Origin: Gonocerus acuteangulatus
Taxonomy: Eukaryota > Arthropoda > Insecta > Hemiptera > Coreidae
Direction of reading: 5' to 3'
NCBI GenBank assembly: GCA_946811695.1
Contig: OX328123.1
Span: 126,391,518 to 126,455,517, forward strand
Length of the DNA: 64,000 nucleotides
The notes under the pieces are model-generated. The model made no database searches, was not told the origin of the DNA, and saw only the letters and a list, made by a program, of their open reading frames with translations. Both the position numbers and the translations under genes were made by a program. This document shows, one piece after another, positions 55,073 through 64,000 of this stretch. The stretch's first letter is position 1. Every line of letters begins with the position of its first letter.

Positions 55073-55086
55073 AACAGTATCGGCAT

Positions 55087-55256
55087 GCCAACGGCCATAG
55101 CCACGTTGAATACACCGGTTCCCATAGATCACCGAAGTTAAGCAAGGTCGGGCGTGGTCAGTACCTGAATGGGTGACCGACCACGTGCTGTTGGCATTAT
55201 AAAAGGGCGGCAACCTATAGATAGCCCGGCGCTAATGGCCAAGATGTAGATGCGCC

Positions 55257-55310
<54 letters not shown>
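55087..55310 (+). mobile_element. Young 5S rRNA-derived SINE in R1/LOA ORF1
   Basis: Complete 5S head (GCCAACGGCCATAGCCACGT ... GTTGGCATT) and tail with a pure A52 tract (55259-55310). The 14-bp target duplication AACAGTATCGGCAT (55073-55086 and 55311-55324) is perfect. The least decayed 5S-SINE in the window. Confidence 0.95.
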
Positions 55311-55313
<3 letters not shown>

Positions 55314-55324
55314 AGTATCGGCAT

Positions 55325-55532
55325 ATGATAAAGAGGAACTAACCTGTCCATCCTTAAATAGGTTTTTCTGCTCAGATTCTTCCTTCTTTTCATGAATTGA
55401 GCGTTGGTAATCTTGAATTAATGTTATGGCTTGGTATAAATCGTTCTTTAGGTCCTTTCTGAGGGTTAAAAACTCACCAATTGGTAACAATAACTTAACT
55501 ACATTTTCTAGCAACTCAACACTGTCCACCAT
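55325..55532 (-). pseudogene. R1/LOA ORF1 N-terminus
   Basis: MVDSVELLENVVKLLLPIGE, a predicted coiled region, then a charged stretch ending SYADT where the 5S-SINE entered. Start ATG at 55532, only about 10 bp from the (TA)n junction. Confidence 0.7.
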
Positions 55533-55541
55533 CTTGGACCA

Positions 55542-55542
<1 letters not shown>

Positions 55543-55620
<78 letters not shown>

Positions 55621-56050
55621 TATATGTGTCCGTTAACACGATACAGGCCAGAGTTTTGGTTTTTTCGCTACGAAACTTGGTAAGTAGTATCCCCCCATCA
55701 AACGATTGAACGAGTTCGTTAACCAACAAACTCGGTACATCCGGAGGGGGGGATTACTCCGGAGCCAAAGTAGTTATTTGTCAATACCAGCCATAATTAT
55801 TGTTATATTTCAACGAAACTCGGTATTTGTTGTGGTCACCTGAAGAGAAAAATTTGTTGTAAAAATAATCTAAATCGGTTGACTAGAAAGGGGGGTTTAC
55901 TCCGGACTGAAATTACTAATTTCCTTATACCGGTCGTAATTTCTGTTGTATTGTTACGAAACCATGTATACGTCCTGGCTATCTAATAAGAAAGAATTGT
56001 TGTAAAAATGAACTAAATCGGTATATTGGAATGGGGGGGGGGGTTACTTT
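55543..56050 (-). repeat. Family A, 5' part (right half of a split copy)
   Basis: (TA)n (55543-55617), then 'gtgtccgttaacacgatacaggccagagttttg' (matches 10640-10688 inverted) and three ~142-bp units with the 'ttactccgg' block. It completes the copy whose end is at 46278-46450. Confidence 0.78.
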
Positions 56051-56259
56051 GTACTATGTTTGAATTGAATTCTTCCGCCAAACCAGGAGAATTCTGGTAA
56101 CGTAGGCTCGCGAAACTCATCAAGATCAATAGATGAATTTGTGTATTTATTACGTAGTGTAGTATCACGCATACACAAAGCTCTGGAAGGAAATAAATTA
56201 CAAAATTAATAATTAAAACAGCTGTTAATAAAAGCAAAAGAGCAGAATTTTATTTATAT

Positions 56260-56733
56260 AGGTTATTTTAAGCAAATTATTCAGCAATGCACTCGACCCT
56301 ACCCAATTCTGAGGAAAGTGCTTACTTATGCAGCTCCTGCGAGACGGACTTTTTTTTAAATGAGGTTAATTTCAACTATGATGTAAGACCTTGAATTACT
56401 AGAAATAAACTGTGATTTTGTCCTTCATAGAGTAATGTTCGGTGGGGCGATGTCAATCGAAGAGATAAGTACTTAAAAGTTGTTAGTTTTATTCTTTTCA
56501 ACGTGTATTTGTCTCTGTTTACCTAACTTTTTAAGTGGCTGTTGTATTTTTTGTTTCTACTCCCCAACGGAAACAAGCACGGTTACCTCCTCATGGTGTT
56601 TCCTGGGTAAATCTGAAGTCCGTGCAATAATAAACTGTCAAAATTATGTAGTAGCTTTAATTTTGATCATACCTTATTTAACGCGATATAAAAACTAGTT
56701 ATCGGCCTTGGTGAAGCACGTGTAGTCAGCTAG
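56260..56733 (+). repeat. Helitron-like region ending CTAG
   Basis: Copy of the 12905-14251 family lacking the 5S-SINE and the hAT remnant. It carries a family E-type piece at 56305-56350. The end GCACGTGTAGTCAGCTAG is followed by T. Confidence 0.6.
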
Positions 56734-57940
56734 TAGAAGATAAGATAAGATTGTCTTGGGTTGATTGAAAGTAAAGGTCCTTGATTGAAATTTCTCAAGA
56801 AATAGTGATACCATCATGATCCTGATAGGAAATTAACTCCCACTCTATTCTCCAGCCCTCCTGACATGTCAGTTCTCTCGGAGCCTTACCATCGCTAAGC
56901 TACTGTCAACAGATTTAGTTCCTACAACAAAGCAACGTAAGTATAATAGACTTCAAGTATTCCCTGACCCATGTTGCCATTAGCTATTGGTTGCTGATAA
57001 TAATGCAGGACCTTGGAAGAGAAAGGGCGAATCACGAATTCCAATGTTGGGAAATCCAAGTCTGAGTTCTGAAAGTGCTTCAGGATAGCTAAGGCGAATG
57101 TTTACTATATTGAATGCTGATCCATAAATCTGATTGAAAAAGTATGCAATTGAAATTCAATGTTTTAATTATAATTTTTACGTGAGATTTATGGACCCCA
57201 TAATGTTAGGAGGGACGTTTCAGAACCGGGATTCGCCGTTGAAATAGGGCATTGAATTTTTCATGATGATGCTGCTATTCATCACTTTAACTTGAAATCG
57301 TGAGAGAACTAAAGGCGAACCAGAGAGACAACTCGAAGCGTCATGTTGCCTACACCTTTCTGAATCAGAAAAAAAAATTTCTGATTCGCCCTTACTCATC
57401 CAAGGTCGTGATGTGTACCATCAAATTTATACATTTAGCACTCATAGGCTTGTATGTACACTTACTGTAGGTTCATTAACGTAGGGAAACGAATGAAACC
57501 ATTTTTAAGGCGATATCGGCAACCGTGTTTGGAGAAAAGTGAGTAAAACTAGTTTTCCTAACTAACTTTCAGTTTGAGGATTCATTTGAAACTTTTTCTA
57601 TTTGTTTGATATTAATACAAACTAATATGTTTAGATTTTGGTCACGTTCTGAGTTCAAGAAGTTTTAGAAAAAAAAAAAAATATTGTGTTAACAATACAA
57701 GAGCTTTATGGGAGGAATTTCGAATATTTTATTAAATATCTTGAAATTGGTTGTTAAATCATGGTAAGCGGACACTAACCATTCAAAAGCTTATTGTTAG
57801 TAAATGTTCCACAAAAAGGTTTCTTATGACATTTTCGATGGGACCGTCTCATGGGGAAAAGTAATTGCTTAGAAACTCGAAATTCACTTTGGACGGTGCT
57901 TTACTTTTGTTTTCCTCAGTGTTTTATTGCTTATTATTCT
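56734..57940. other. Gene-free interval with family B-type text
   Basis: 57475-57900 shares 'aaacgaatgaaaccattttt' and 'aatatcttgaaattggttgttaa'-like blocks with 13.3 and 61.7 kb. No coding frame or RNA gene recognised. Confidence 0.45.
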
Positions 57941-58158
57941 TATTTATTTATATAAATTTTACCTTCTATCATTATTAGCTAAGAATTTTAGGACAGTTCA
58001 TCTATAGGTTACCACCCTTTTCTAGCCAGGATAGGGCTGATCCCTTTTCTTTTTTCTAAAGAAAAGCAACCACCCCATAGTGGGAATCGAACCCATGACC
58101 CTTGGCACGGAGTGTGCACGAAGTGCTCACACCTTAACATTCACGGCCACCGGGCCCC
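57940..58158 (-). mobile_element. tRNA-derived SINE (family I)
   Basis: On the minus strand: GGGGGCCCGGTGGCCGTGAA head, box B GTGGGAATCGAACCCATGAC on the plus strand, full body 'tctagccaggatagggctgat'. A 10-bp insertion (gtgcacgaag) lies in the tRNA-like part. Confidence 0.85.
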
Positions 58159-58870
58159 CGAATTATTAATTTTATAATTGTTTTAAGCAGTAAATGAATT
58201 TGATAGTAAAACAAGATACATAAACTGAAAACGATTTTTTAAGCTAGTAATTTTTGGTACTGTAAGTTTTCCATAATGAAGCCTAAATCTCACTTATCCT
58301 CAAAGTTTCTACAAAATATTTAGTACACTTATTCCAACCAAATGACACCAGGGATAAGGTGTCACGAAAATAGGCGCTAAGATAACGCAGTTACCTTCAG
58401 TTAGTTTCATTTTAAACACTATTTCACATATACCTTTCTTAGGGTCATTTTAAAATATTTATTTATTTATCAATGTTTTCGCAATATAGGCGATAAAACA
58501 TATAGAAATCAATGAAAAATATGTACCTTTGTAGTAATACGCCCAGTAGAGGTTTAAAATGTTTAGAGTTAGGAACCATCGTGACAAGTATTGTACGTTT
58601 TACGAAACCTTTGACTCCTGTTTTCAGAGAAGTATCTTTTTCATTTTGATCAATCCTCAAAAATCGAACAAAACTGGCAAACTTTTAATTGGCTGATTTT
58701 ATTACCAACGCATTTGACTGGCTCCTTATAATTTTGAAGGATCACTGTGTAAATTGATTTTAAGGGGACGCCTGTGTTTATGACATGGCTCTAGGTTTAA
58801 TTGAAACATAAAACACTTAAGACGAATATTTTATATTCTTATTACGAACATACCTCAAAACCAAAACGTT
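58159..58870. other. Gene-free AT-rich interval
   Basis: No frame, RNA or repeat end identified. Confidence 0.45.
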
Positions 58871-59190
58871 ATGTTTTTAGAGGGCGGACAGGAAGAGGAA
58901 GTGGATGGCCCATGCCCTTCTTATCTTTAAATTCAAAGTAAACATCGACCGACAATCGGTGCGGCAAAGGCCACTTTCGGTAATAGTAGTTTATTACGAC
59001 TCATAATGAAATATACTATTCTGGGACTGCACTTGTTTTGTCCTTTATGTACATTAAACAAATATAGTCCCCATTCCAACAAATATACGCTATGCCGGCC
59101 TATATTTCTAAAATCAATTATTTATTGCCCCAGGTCCGGCACGGGCTCGGGACAACAGTACCCAGTTGTACCCCCCATGTGGCGGCCCTG
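58871..59190. mobile_element. hAT-like MITE (family G), copy 3, left end missing
   Basis: The right terminus ATGTGGCGGCCCTG ends at 59190. Internal text (ggcggacaggaagaggaagtgg, gggactgcacttgttttgtc) matches copies 1 and 2. No left TIR. Confidence 0.7.
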
Positions 59191-59741
59191 TTCCTACTAA
59201 ATTTCAATAAAATTAGCCAACCACAAGTAGGTTGACAAAGCGGCCGCTAGGAGCGTTTTCTACCACTAGGACGAGTGTATCCTGTTCCCGCGCTTCATTT
59301 CACCAGATCATGTATTTTTAAGTATTTTATTCCGGAATTCCTGAAACAAACGTGGAGCCAATAACACATTAAATTACACTTCAAATTTTCGTATATTTTT
59401 CCCCTACAGGTTTCATACATTTTTTATTTCTTCTTCAATGGGTTATGTTATAGATACACTGGCACTCAAAGATGGGCCTTTATTTTATCGCTGCATAGGG
59501 AGAAAACCCGCTTATGAGGTTGACAATCCGGAAGTGAGGTCTAAAAAGAAACAATCGATTAAATTAAAAATTGTTCAAGGCGTTTGATTTATTTATTTTT
59601 CCTACAGAGATCCCCCATCGAAATTCATTCAAATCTCTTTCGTAGAGAATTTACAAAGCTTTCGAATGGTTCCTTCCACTTATCGTTCTTTTCTAACCGG
59701 TTTCGTAATATTTAAGAGAATATAATAAAGTGGACTTGTGA

Positions 59742-59777
<36 letters not shown>

Positions 59778-60311
59778 TTTTATATACAAAAATCCCAAAA
59801 AAATAATCCTGTAAGTTAATAAAAAAATCCGATACTTCCTTAACTCCAAACGTACCTAACCAAAATTTAAATAACTTAGTTCGATGAATGAGAACCGTCT
59901 GAAACAATTTCTAACTGAATCGAACGTTTCTGAATTCCCAAAACAATAATGAGTTAGAAAAAACTAGTTTTATCCACTATTCTCGACAATGGTTACAGAT
60001 TTCAATGGTTTCGTTCGTTTCCTACGTTAGAAAACGTCTATACAACTGCAAGCCTACTAAACCAAAAATGTAAACACTGTGATTTTTTCACACGAATTCC
60101 ACCAAAAAAAACATTTTTTCATTGTTTTCTGGGTAACGAACAAGACCTTTCAAATTATACAAAGACTTTTTATTTGTATATGCTTCAGCGATCAAACAAA
60201 TATATTGGAGAATGGTACATGGAAAATGGAAAAACAATTCAAGATTCAATTCCTTCTAAATAATATTATGTTTGTTTAACTGGCCGTGAGGCAGACCCCC
60301 CCTCCAAAAAG
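59191..60311. repeat. Diverged family B-type sequence
   Basis: Shares 'ccttaactccaaacg', 'tttcgttcgtttcctacg' and 'gacctttcaaatt' with 9.3-9.7 kb, and 'aggttgacaatccggaagtgaggtc' with the end region. A30 run near 59744-59771. No gene. Confidence 0.45.
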
Positions 60312-60738
60312 CATGGGCGTATAAAAGGGGAGAGGGAGCTGACGGGACTGCAGCCCACTCCGGAATTTTGAATGATCGGTAAAATGAGACATAAACCCCT
60401 TAAAGATGAATTTAAAAAGTCCGTCACGCAGGAGCTGCATAATTAAGCACTTTCCTCATAATTTGGGAAGTGTGACTGCTTTCCAGAATAATTTGCTTTA
60501 AATATCCTATTTAAGTTAAGTTTTCAAAAATTCCGTCATGAGTGCAACCTCAATAGCTACTTTCCTTCGGAGGAAAGTGCTAAAAGATCACTTAGTACAT
60601 AAAAAATAATTTATTTTAGGTGTAATAGCGTTTAAGTTGTCTAAAACTATTCCAAGTTCTAGATTGTTAGTATTCCATACCCTGCAAGTGGTACCAGCCC
60701 CCTCCCCCCCCCTGAAATATTTCCTATATACGCCAATG
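60312..60738. mobile_element. hAT-like MITE (family D), copy 3, carrying another insert
   Basis: Starts CATGGGCGTATA and ends TATACGCCAATG (one change in the TIR). Flanks CCAAAAAG and CCAAAAAC match at 7 of 8. Interrupted at 60419 by family E. Confidence 0.75.
60419..60584 (+). mobile_element. Family E: 166-bp element ending in the family A hairpin
   Basis: The interruption of the MITE starts TCCGTCACGCAGGAGCTGCA and ends CTTTCCTTCGGAGGAAAGTG then CTAAAA. The MITE sequence on both sides is continuous with its other copies, so these are true element ends. The subterminal GCACTTTCCT near the start is the inverse of AGGAAAGTGC at the end. A short AAAAG flank may be the target duplication. Confidence 0.65.
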
Positions 60739-60864
60739 CCAAAAACAAAACTAGAAGGTCTAGTGTTGTTCTAGACTAGAACCGGCACTATATAAGGCAG
60801 TAGTACATTCCAAAGGAATGTGCTCGTTGGACGATGGGCCCTAGATGTTGGAGTGAACTACTTT

Positions 60865-61062
60865 AAGGTCGATTCACGCTAGACCGTGTAGGTCCTGGCC
60901 GGGCCACGGCCGGCACACGGTGGCGCAATCACACACGCAAAAAACACGGAATCGGCCCGGTGTAGCGTGAACGAGTCCATTGAAAATGCTGGTATGATTG
61001 TTTCACCGTGTCCCGGCCGTGGTCCAGCCCGGACCCGATTCGGTCTAGCATGAATTGGCCTT
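60865..61062. mobile_element. 198-bp GC-rich MITE
   Basis: Ends AAGGTCGATTCACGCTAGAC and GTCTAGCATGAATTGGCCTT, near-perfect inverted repeats. Inner GC-rich text (ggccgggccacggccgg) is also palindromic. No coding. TIRs of this kind occur in PIF/Harbinger-like MITEs, but the target duplication is not clear. Confidence 0.65.
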
Positions 61063-61358
61063 GAGTCTTCCAGCCAGAATTCAGTGGAGGAATGCGATGC
61101 TGCTGTTTTCCATACTACTATCTATAGACAAGAAGAACAGTGCTGGCAACATTATAACTAGAACGGGATGCAATTAGTGTAGATAGGGTAATCATTACAA
61201 GGTCCCTTCAATCAAGGTCTGTTTTTAGCGCGGTTCCTCCCTCCCTTCATAGGGAGGAACCCCGCTTATAAGTTTGATCTCATGAAACAATCCGGAAGTA
61301 CCGACTAGAAAATTTTGCGTTTCAGAACCCCTAGAGACCGAAAATGACGGTGATTCAA

Positions 61359-61416
<58 letters not shown>
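61359..61416. repeat. (TA)n microsatellite in family B
   Basis: About 28 units, at the same internal position as in the 9.74 kb copy. Confidence 0.9.
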
Positions 61417-61420
<4 letters not shown>

Positions 61421-62344
61421 CTGATTTAGTTGTCTGTTCGCGGTTTTCCGGCTCCCCTAATTGTCCGATTTTGATAAAATTTGGTACAAAAATCTTTCGT
61501 CTAATTTGAAAGGTCAAGTTCGTTAACCAGCAGAATCCGCCCACCGGAACATGGTTTTTGGAGTGAATGTTCGTTCCGCTTACTTCATATGCATGCAAGT
61601 ACTCGTTTTATATCAAAACTAATATGTTAAACTTTTGGTTACGTTTGGAGTTAAGGAAGGGTTAGAATAAAATATTTCATGAACAGATATGAAAAGTTTT
61701 GGGAACTTCGTATACTTTCATTAATATCTCGAACAAGGTTGGGAAATTTTGATAAGTGGATAGAAACTATTTGAAAGCTTACTAAATTCTCTACAAAAAT
61801 GATTCTGAAACTATTTTTGATAAGGTTATGTCAATCGGAGAAATGAGTGCTTAAAACTTCAAATACGTCTGTTTTGTTCTTATGAACGGGTTTTTGTCGT
61901 TCTTTTTGTAATTTTTTTCTCTTTCCCTTGGTTTTTTATTGCTTTTTATTTTTTGTAATTTCTTATGTTAGGAAAATGTATTTGTTTGTAAAACAGGATA
62001 GGAAAAATGAGACCAATTTTCTGTTGCTAGAAATAATGAAAATTTTGGGAACTTCGTATACTTTCATTAATATCTCGCAAACGGTTGAAAATCTTGGGAA
62101 GCGAAAGGTTACCATTCGAAAGCTTACTAAATGGTCTACAAAAAAGGTTCTAAAGAAAGTTTTGAATAAGCGATGTCAATCGGAGAAATAAGTGCTTAAA
62201 CTTTGAAGTAATTGATTTCGTTTATTCGAACGGTTCTTTTTGTCTGTTTTATTCCTATTTTTTCATTGCTTATAGTTGGATAATGTATTTGAAAATAAAA
62301 TAGATTAATTAAAATAAGAAAAACAATTCATTGTTAGAAATATA

Positions 62345-62446
62345 TCAGGCTGTACCGTATGAAATGTCAGTTTTGGATTTGCCGATTTCCTTCAAATTTC
62401 TTGAAACTGTCGAGGCTCCTAATCCGAGTTCTTTGGCATATTCCCT
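62345..62446 (-). pseudogene. HTH-like coding fragment in family B, second copy
   Basis: Reads REYAKELGLGASTVSRNLKE and on to a stop, homologous to 8893-8991. Upstream is closed by stops. Confidence 0.5.
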
Positions 62447-63399
62447 ATTGTTTGCAATTGCTTATAGTAGTCAAATGTATTTGCCAATAAACCAGGATAC
62501 CTATAATTAGAATATTTTATTTTTTCGGAATCTTGGGGTTCTCAGATCCCGTATGAATATCTATTAGGCCCCCTTCGTATTTTTTCCTTAATATCTCGAA
62601 TAAGCTTACTAAATTCTCTACAAAAAATGTTTTGCAGAAATGTTTGATGGGGTCGTCACATTAGGAGAAATAAGTGCTTTAAACTTAGTTAGTTAGTTTC
62701 GTTTATTTAAACGGATCTATTTGTGTGTTTCCCGCAGTTTTTTTTTTCACTGCTCGTTATTTTTGTACTTGCTTAGAGCAGTCAAATTTATTTGTCAGTA
62801 AACAGGATACGTATAATTAGAAGCAATATTTTGTTTGTTAGAATTCGAAGATGCCTTATGAATATCTAGATTACAGGACTGGTGTTGATTTCGTTCTTTA
62901 GAATTGTTCTTAGTATTCCCTATTTTCATCTGTTACCCATAGTTTTTTATTGCTAGTAGTTTTTTCTTATTGATTATAGAATATAAATCTATTTCGTTAT
63001 AAAACAGGATACGTAAAATTAGTAAGAATATTTCGGAGATTTCTGAGCGAAATGCCTTGTAAGATTGTCTACCACCACGAACGGCGTTTTTCCTCTATTT
63101 ACCTCACCTTTTAATTGGTTGCTGTTTTTAACTCGTTTCCTGCTTCACTCCACAGATAGGAATAACGCTTCTGACGTCATCCGAAGTACCTAATAAATGA
63201 TTTCACGTTTTAGAACAGGTAGATATCGAAAATAGCTGTGCTTCAAATTAGAATCTATTGTTGAGTAATTATATGAATCTTTGGATAATAATTCCAATAG
63301 TTAAAATTATAACTAAATTGGAAAATATGTATTTAATAGAACTCATTAAACCTTTTACAGAGAACTCTATTTTTTATTCTTATTTTATTGATCAACAGG

Positions 63400-63640
63400 T
63401 CTTTGCATATATTTAAAAACTCTGTTGATATAACCTCTATATCGTTTTTGTTTGATTCAATAATAAGAAATCCTTTTTTCAATGATTTTATGTTTTTAGG
63501 CCAATCTATAATTCCTATGGGTTAATATGTTTTTTTAAATTGAAGCTTTAAAGCCTCAACAGGAATATTTGTGTAATCACCCTTCACAGTTAATTTATTT
63601 GAATCATGAGTGGCCGTTTTTGTGTTACAACTAACATTCT
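63400..63640 (-). pseudogene. R1/LOA-group ORF1 fragment
   Basis: On the minus strand: NIPVEALKLQFKKTY, IDWPKNIKSLKKGFLIIESN, then a charged stretch. It parallels FKQLINPVDLKIGINNIR...GFLIVENEDKKDIN of the ORF1 at 55003-54767. It is diverged and interrupted by a stop, so it is an older relative, not a recent copy. Confidence 0.6.
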
Positions 63641-64000
63641 TTGAAAACGAAGTTTGACTATCCTTGTTATTGTTATTTTCCTTCTGTTTGGCCGAGACTT
63701 TCTATTCATGATCTAACTCTCCTTGAATTTTTTGACTAGATCAAGAACCTATTTTAAGCACTCTTAAATTCCTTAATGTAATTGAGGAAGTTTATCAAGC
63801 TAAATATAATCACTTTTGGGTTAATACGGGTGGTCTATACCGAGTCCTTTGTTTGTAAACACAAAGAGCCTTCTGAGTAACGGTAAAGGGCAGTAAAAGT
63901 ATATGACTACCTGGAAGCAGACCCTGCATACAGAGAATTGCAATACGAGACCTTCTCATTCTTTCTTTCACCAGCTCCCGTGTAACACCTTAGATCTGTT
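63641..64000. other. Window end, nothing recognised
   Basis: Upstream continuation of the ORF1 relic may reach about 63720. The last 280 bp show no frame, RNA or repeat that I can name. Confidence 0.4.

Larger units (their letters stand above)
46450..55542 (-). mobile_element. R1/LOA-group non-LTR retrotransposon inserted in a (TA)n tract
   Basis: Minus strand. Without its five later insertions it is about 5.4 kb. ORF1 pieces lie at 55532-55325, 55072-54598 and 52879-52566; ORF2 pieces at about 52170-52113, 51892-51786, 51530-48238 and 46945-46520. Both outer ends abut (TA)n, and outside these lie the two halves of one family A copy. The single target site therefore defines the element ends well. 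Confidence 0.8.
61210..63100 (-). repeat. Long dispersed repeat (family B), minus-strand copy
   Basis: Begins at the terminal hairpin (gcgcggttcctccctccc) and is homologous to 8600-9920 in reverse. It has extra iterations: the 'atctcg...aagcttactaaattctctacaaaaa...tcggagaaataagtgctt' block occurs near 61720, 62070 and 62590, which suggests internal amplification. Confidence 0.7.

Overview
The window looks like AT-rich nuclear DNA from an arthropod, most likely an insect. It holds one spliced, secreted serine protease gene whose leader (CPCGW motif before the catalytic domain) resembles insect venom and salivary proteases. The rest is transposable elements of types common in arthropods: I-, Jockey-, R1/LOA- and R2-group non-LTR elements, a Ty3/gypsy element, Tc1/mariner elements, 5S-rRNA-derived and tRNA-derived SINEs, hAT-like MITEs, Helitron-like ends and Penelope-like fragments. 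The order cannot be fixed from the sequence. There are no bacterial features.

Layout: 1-1514 is a giant fold-back element cut by the window edge. 2.5-4.2 kb holds non-LTR remnants. 5.4-10.9 kb is a mosaic of Helitron-like pieces, a 255-bp MITE, a long dispersed repeat and a repeat (here 'family A') built of ~142-bp iterations, a (TA)n tract and a terminal hairpin. 10.9-12.9 kb is a broken Jockey-type element. 12.9-14.25 kb is a Helitron-like region with a 5S-SINE and a 46-bp hAT remnant. 17.5-28.0 kb is the protease gene: six exons, 276 codons, with introns full of SINEs, a dead Tc1 element, a Helitron-like tandem and a Penelope-like palindrome. A diverged second copy of its 3' end lies 0.7 kb downstream. 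29.1-33.0 kb is a decayed gypsy element; its integrase is interrupted by an R2-group element (33.0-35.6 kb). 35.8-41.1 kb is an I-group retrotransposon on the minus strand with two uninterrupted ORFs, the youngest-looking coding element here.

41.2-46.3 kb holds two hAT-like MITEs (one with a perfect 8-bp target duplication), a fragment of a reverse transcriptase C-terminus, a ~770-bp Penelope-like palindrome with hammerhead-like cores, and a MITE turned into a hairpin. 46.3-56.05 kb is a three-level nest: a family A copy carries an R1/LOA-group retrotransposon in its (TA)n tract, and that retrotransposon has taken five later insertions (a 1.29-kb TIR element, two tRNA-SINEs, a Tc1 element and a 5S-SINE). 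56-64 kb is repeat mosaic, ending with a second R1/LOA ORF1 fragment.

The protease is the only convincing host gene. The most unusual recurring structure is a set of perfect or near-perfect inverted duplications with short loops, placed inside otherwise recognisable elements (14.54, 29.97, 45.2, 48.87 and 51.72 kb). They look like snap-back (self-templated) synthesis events.
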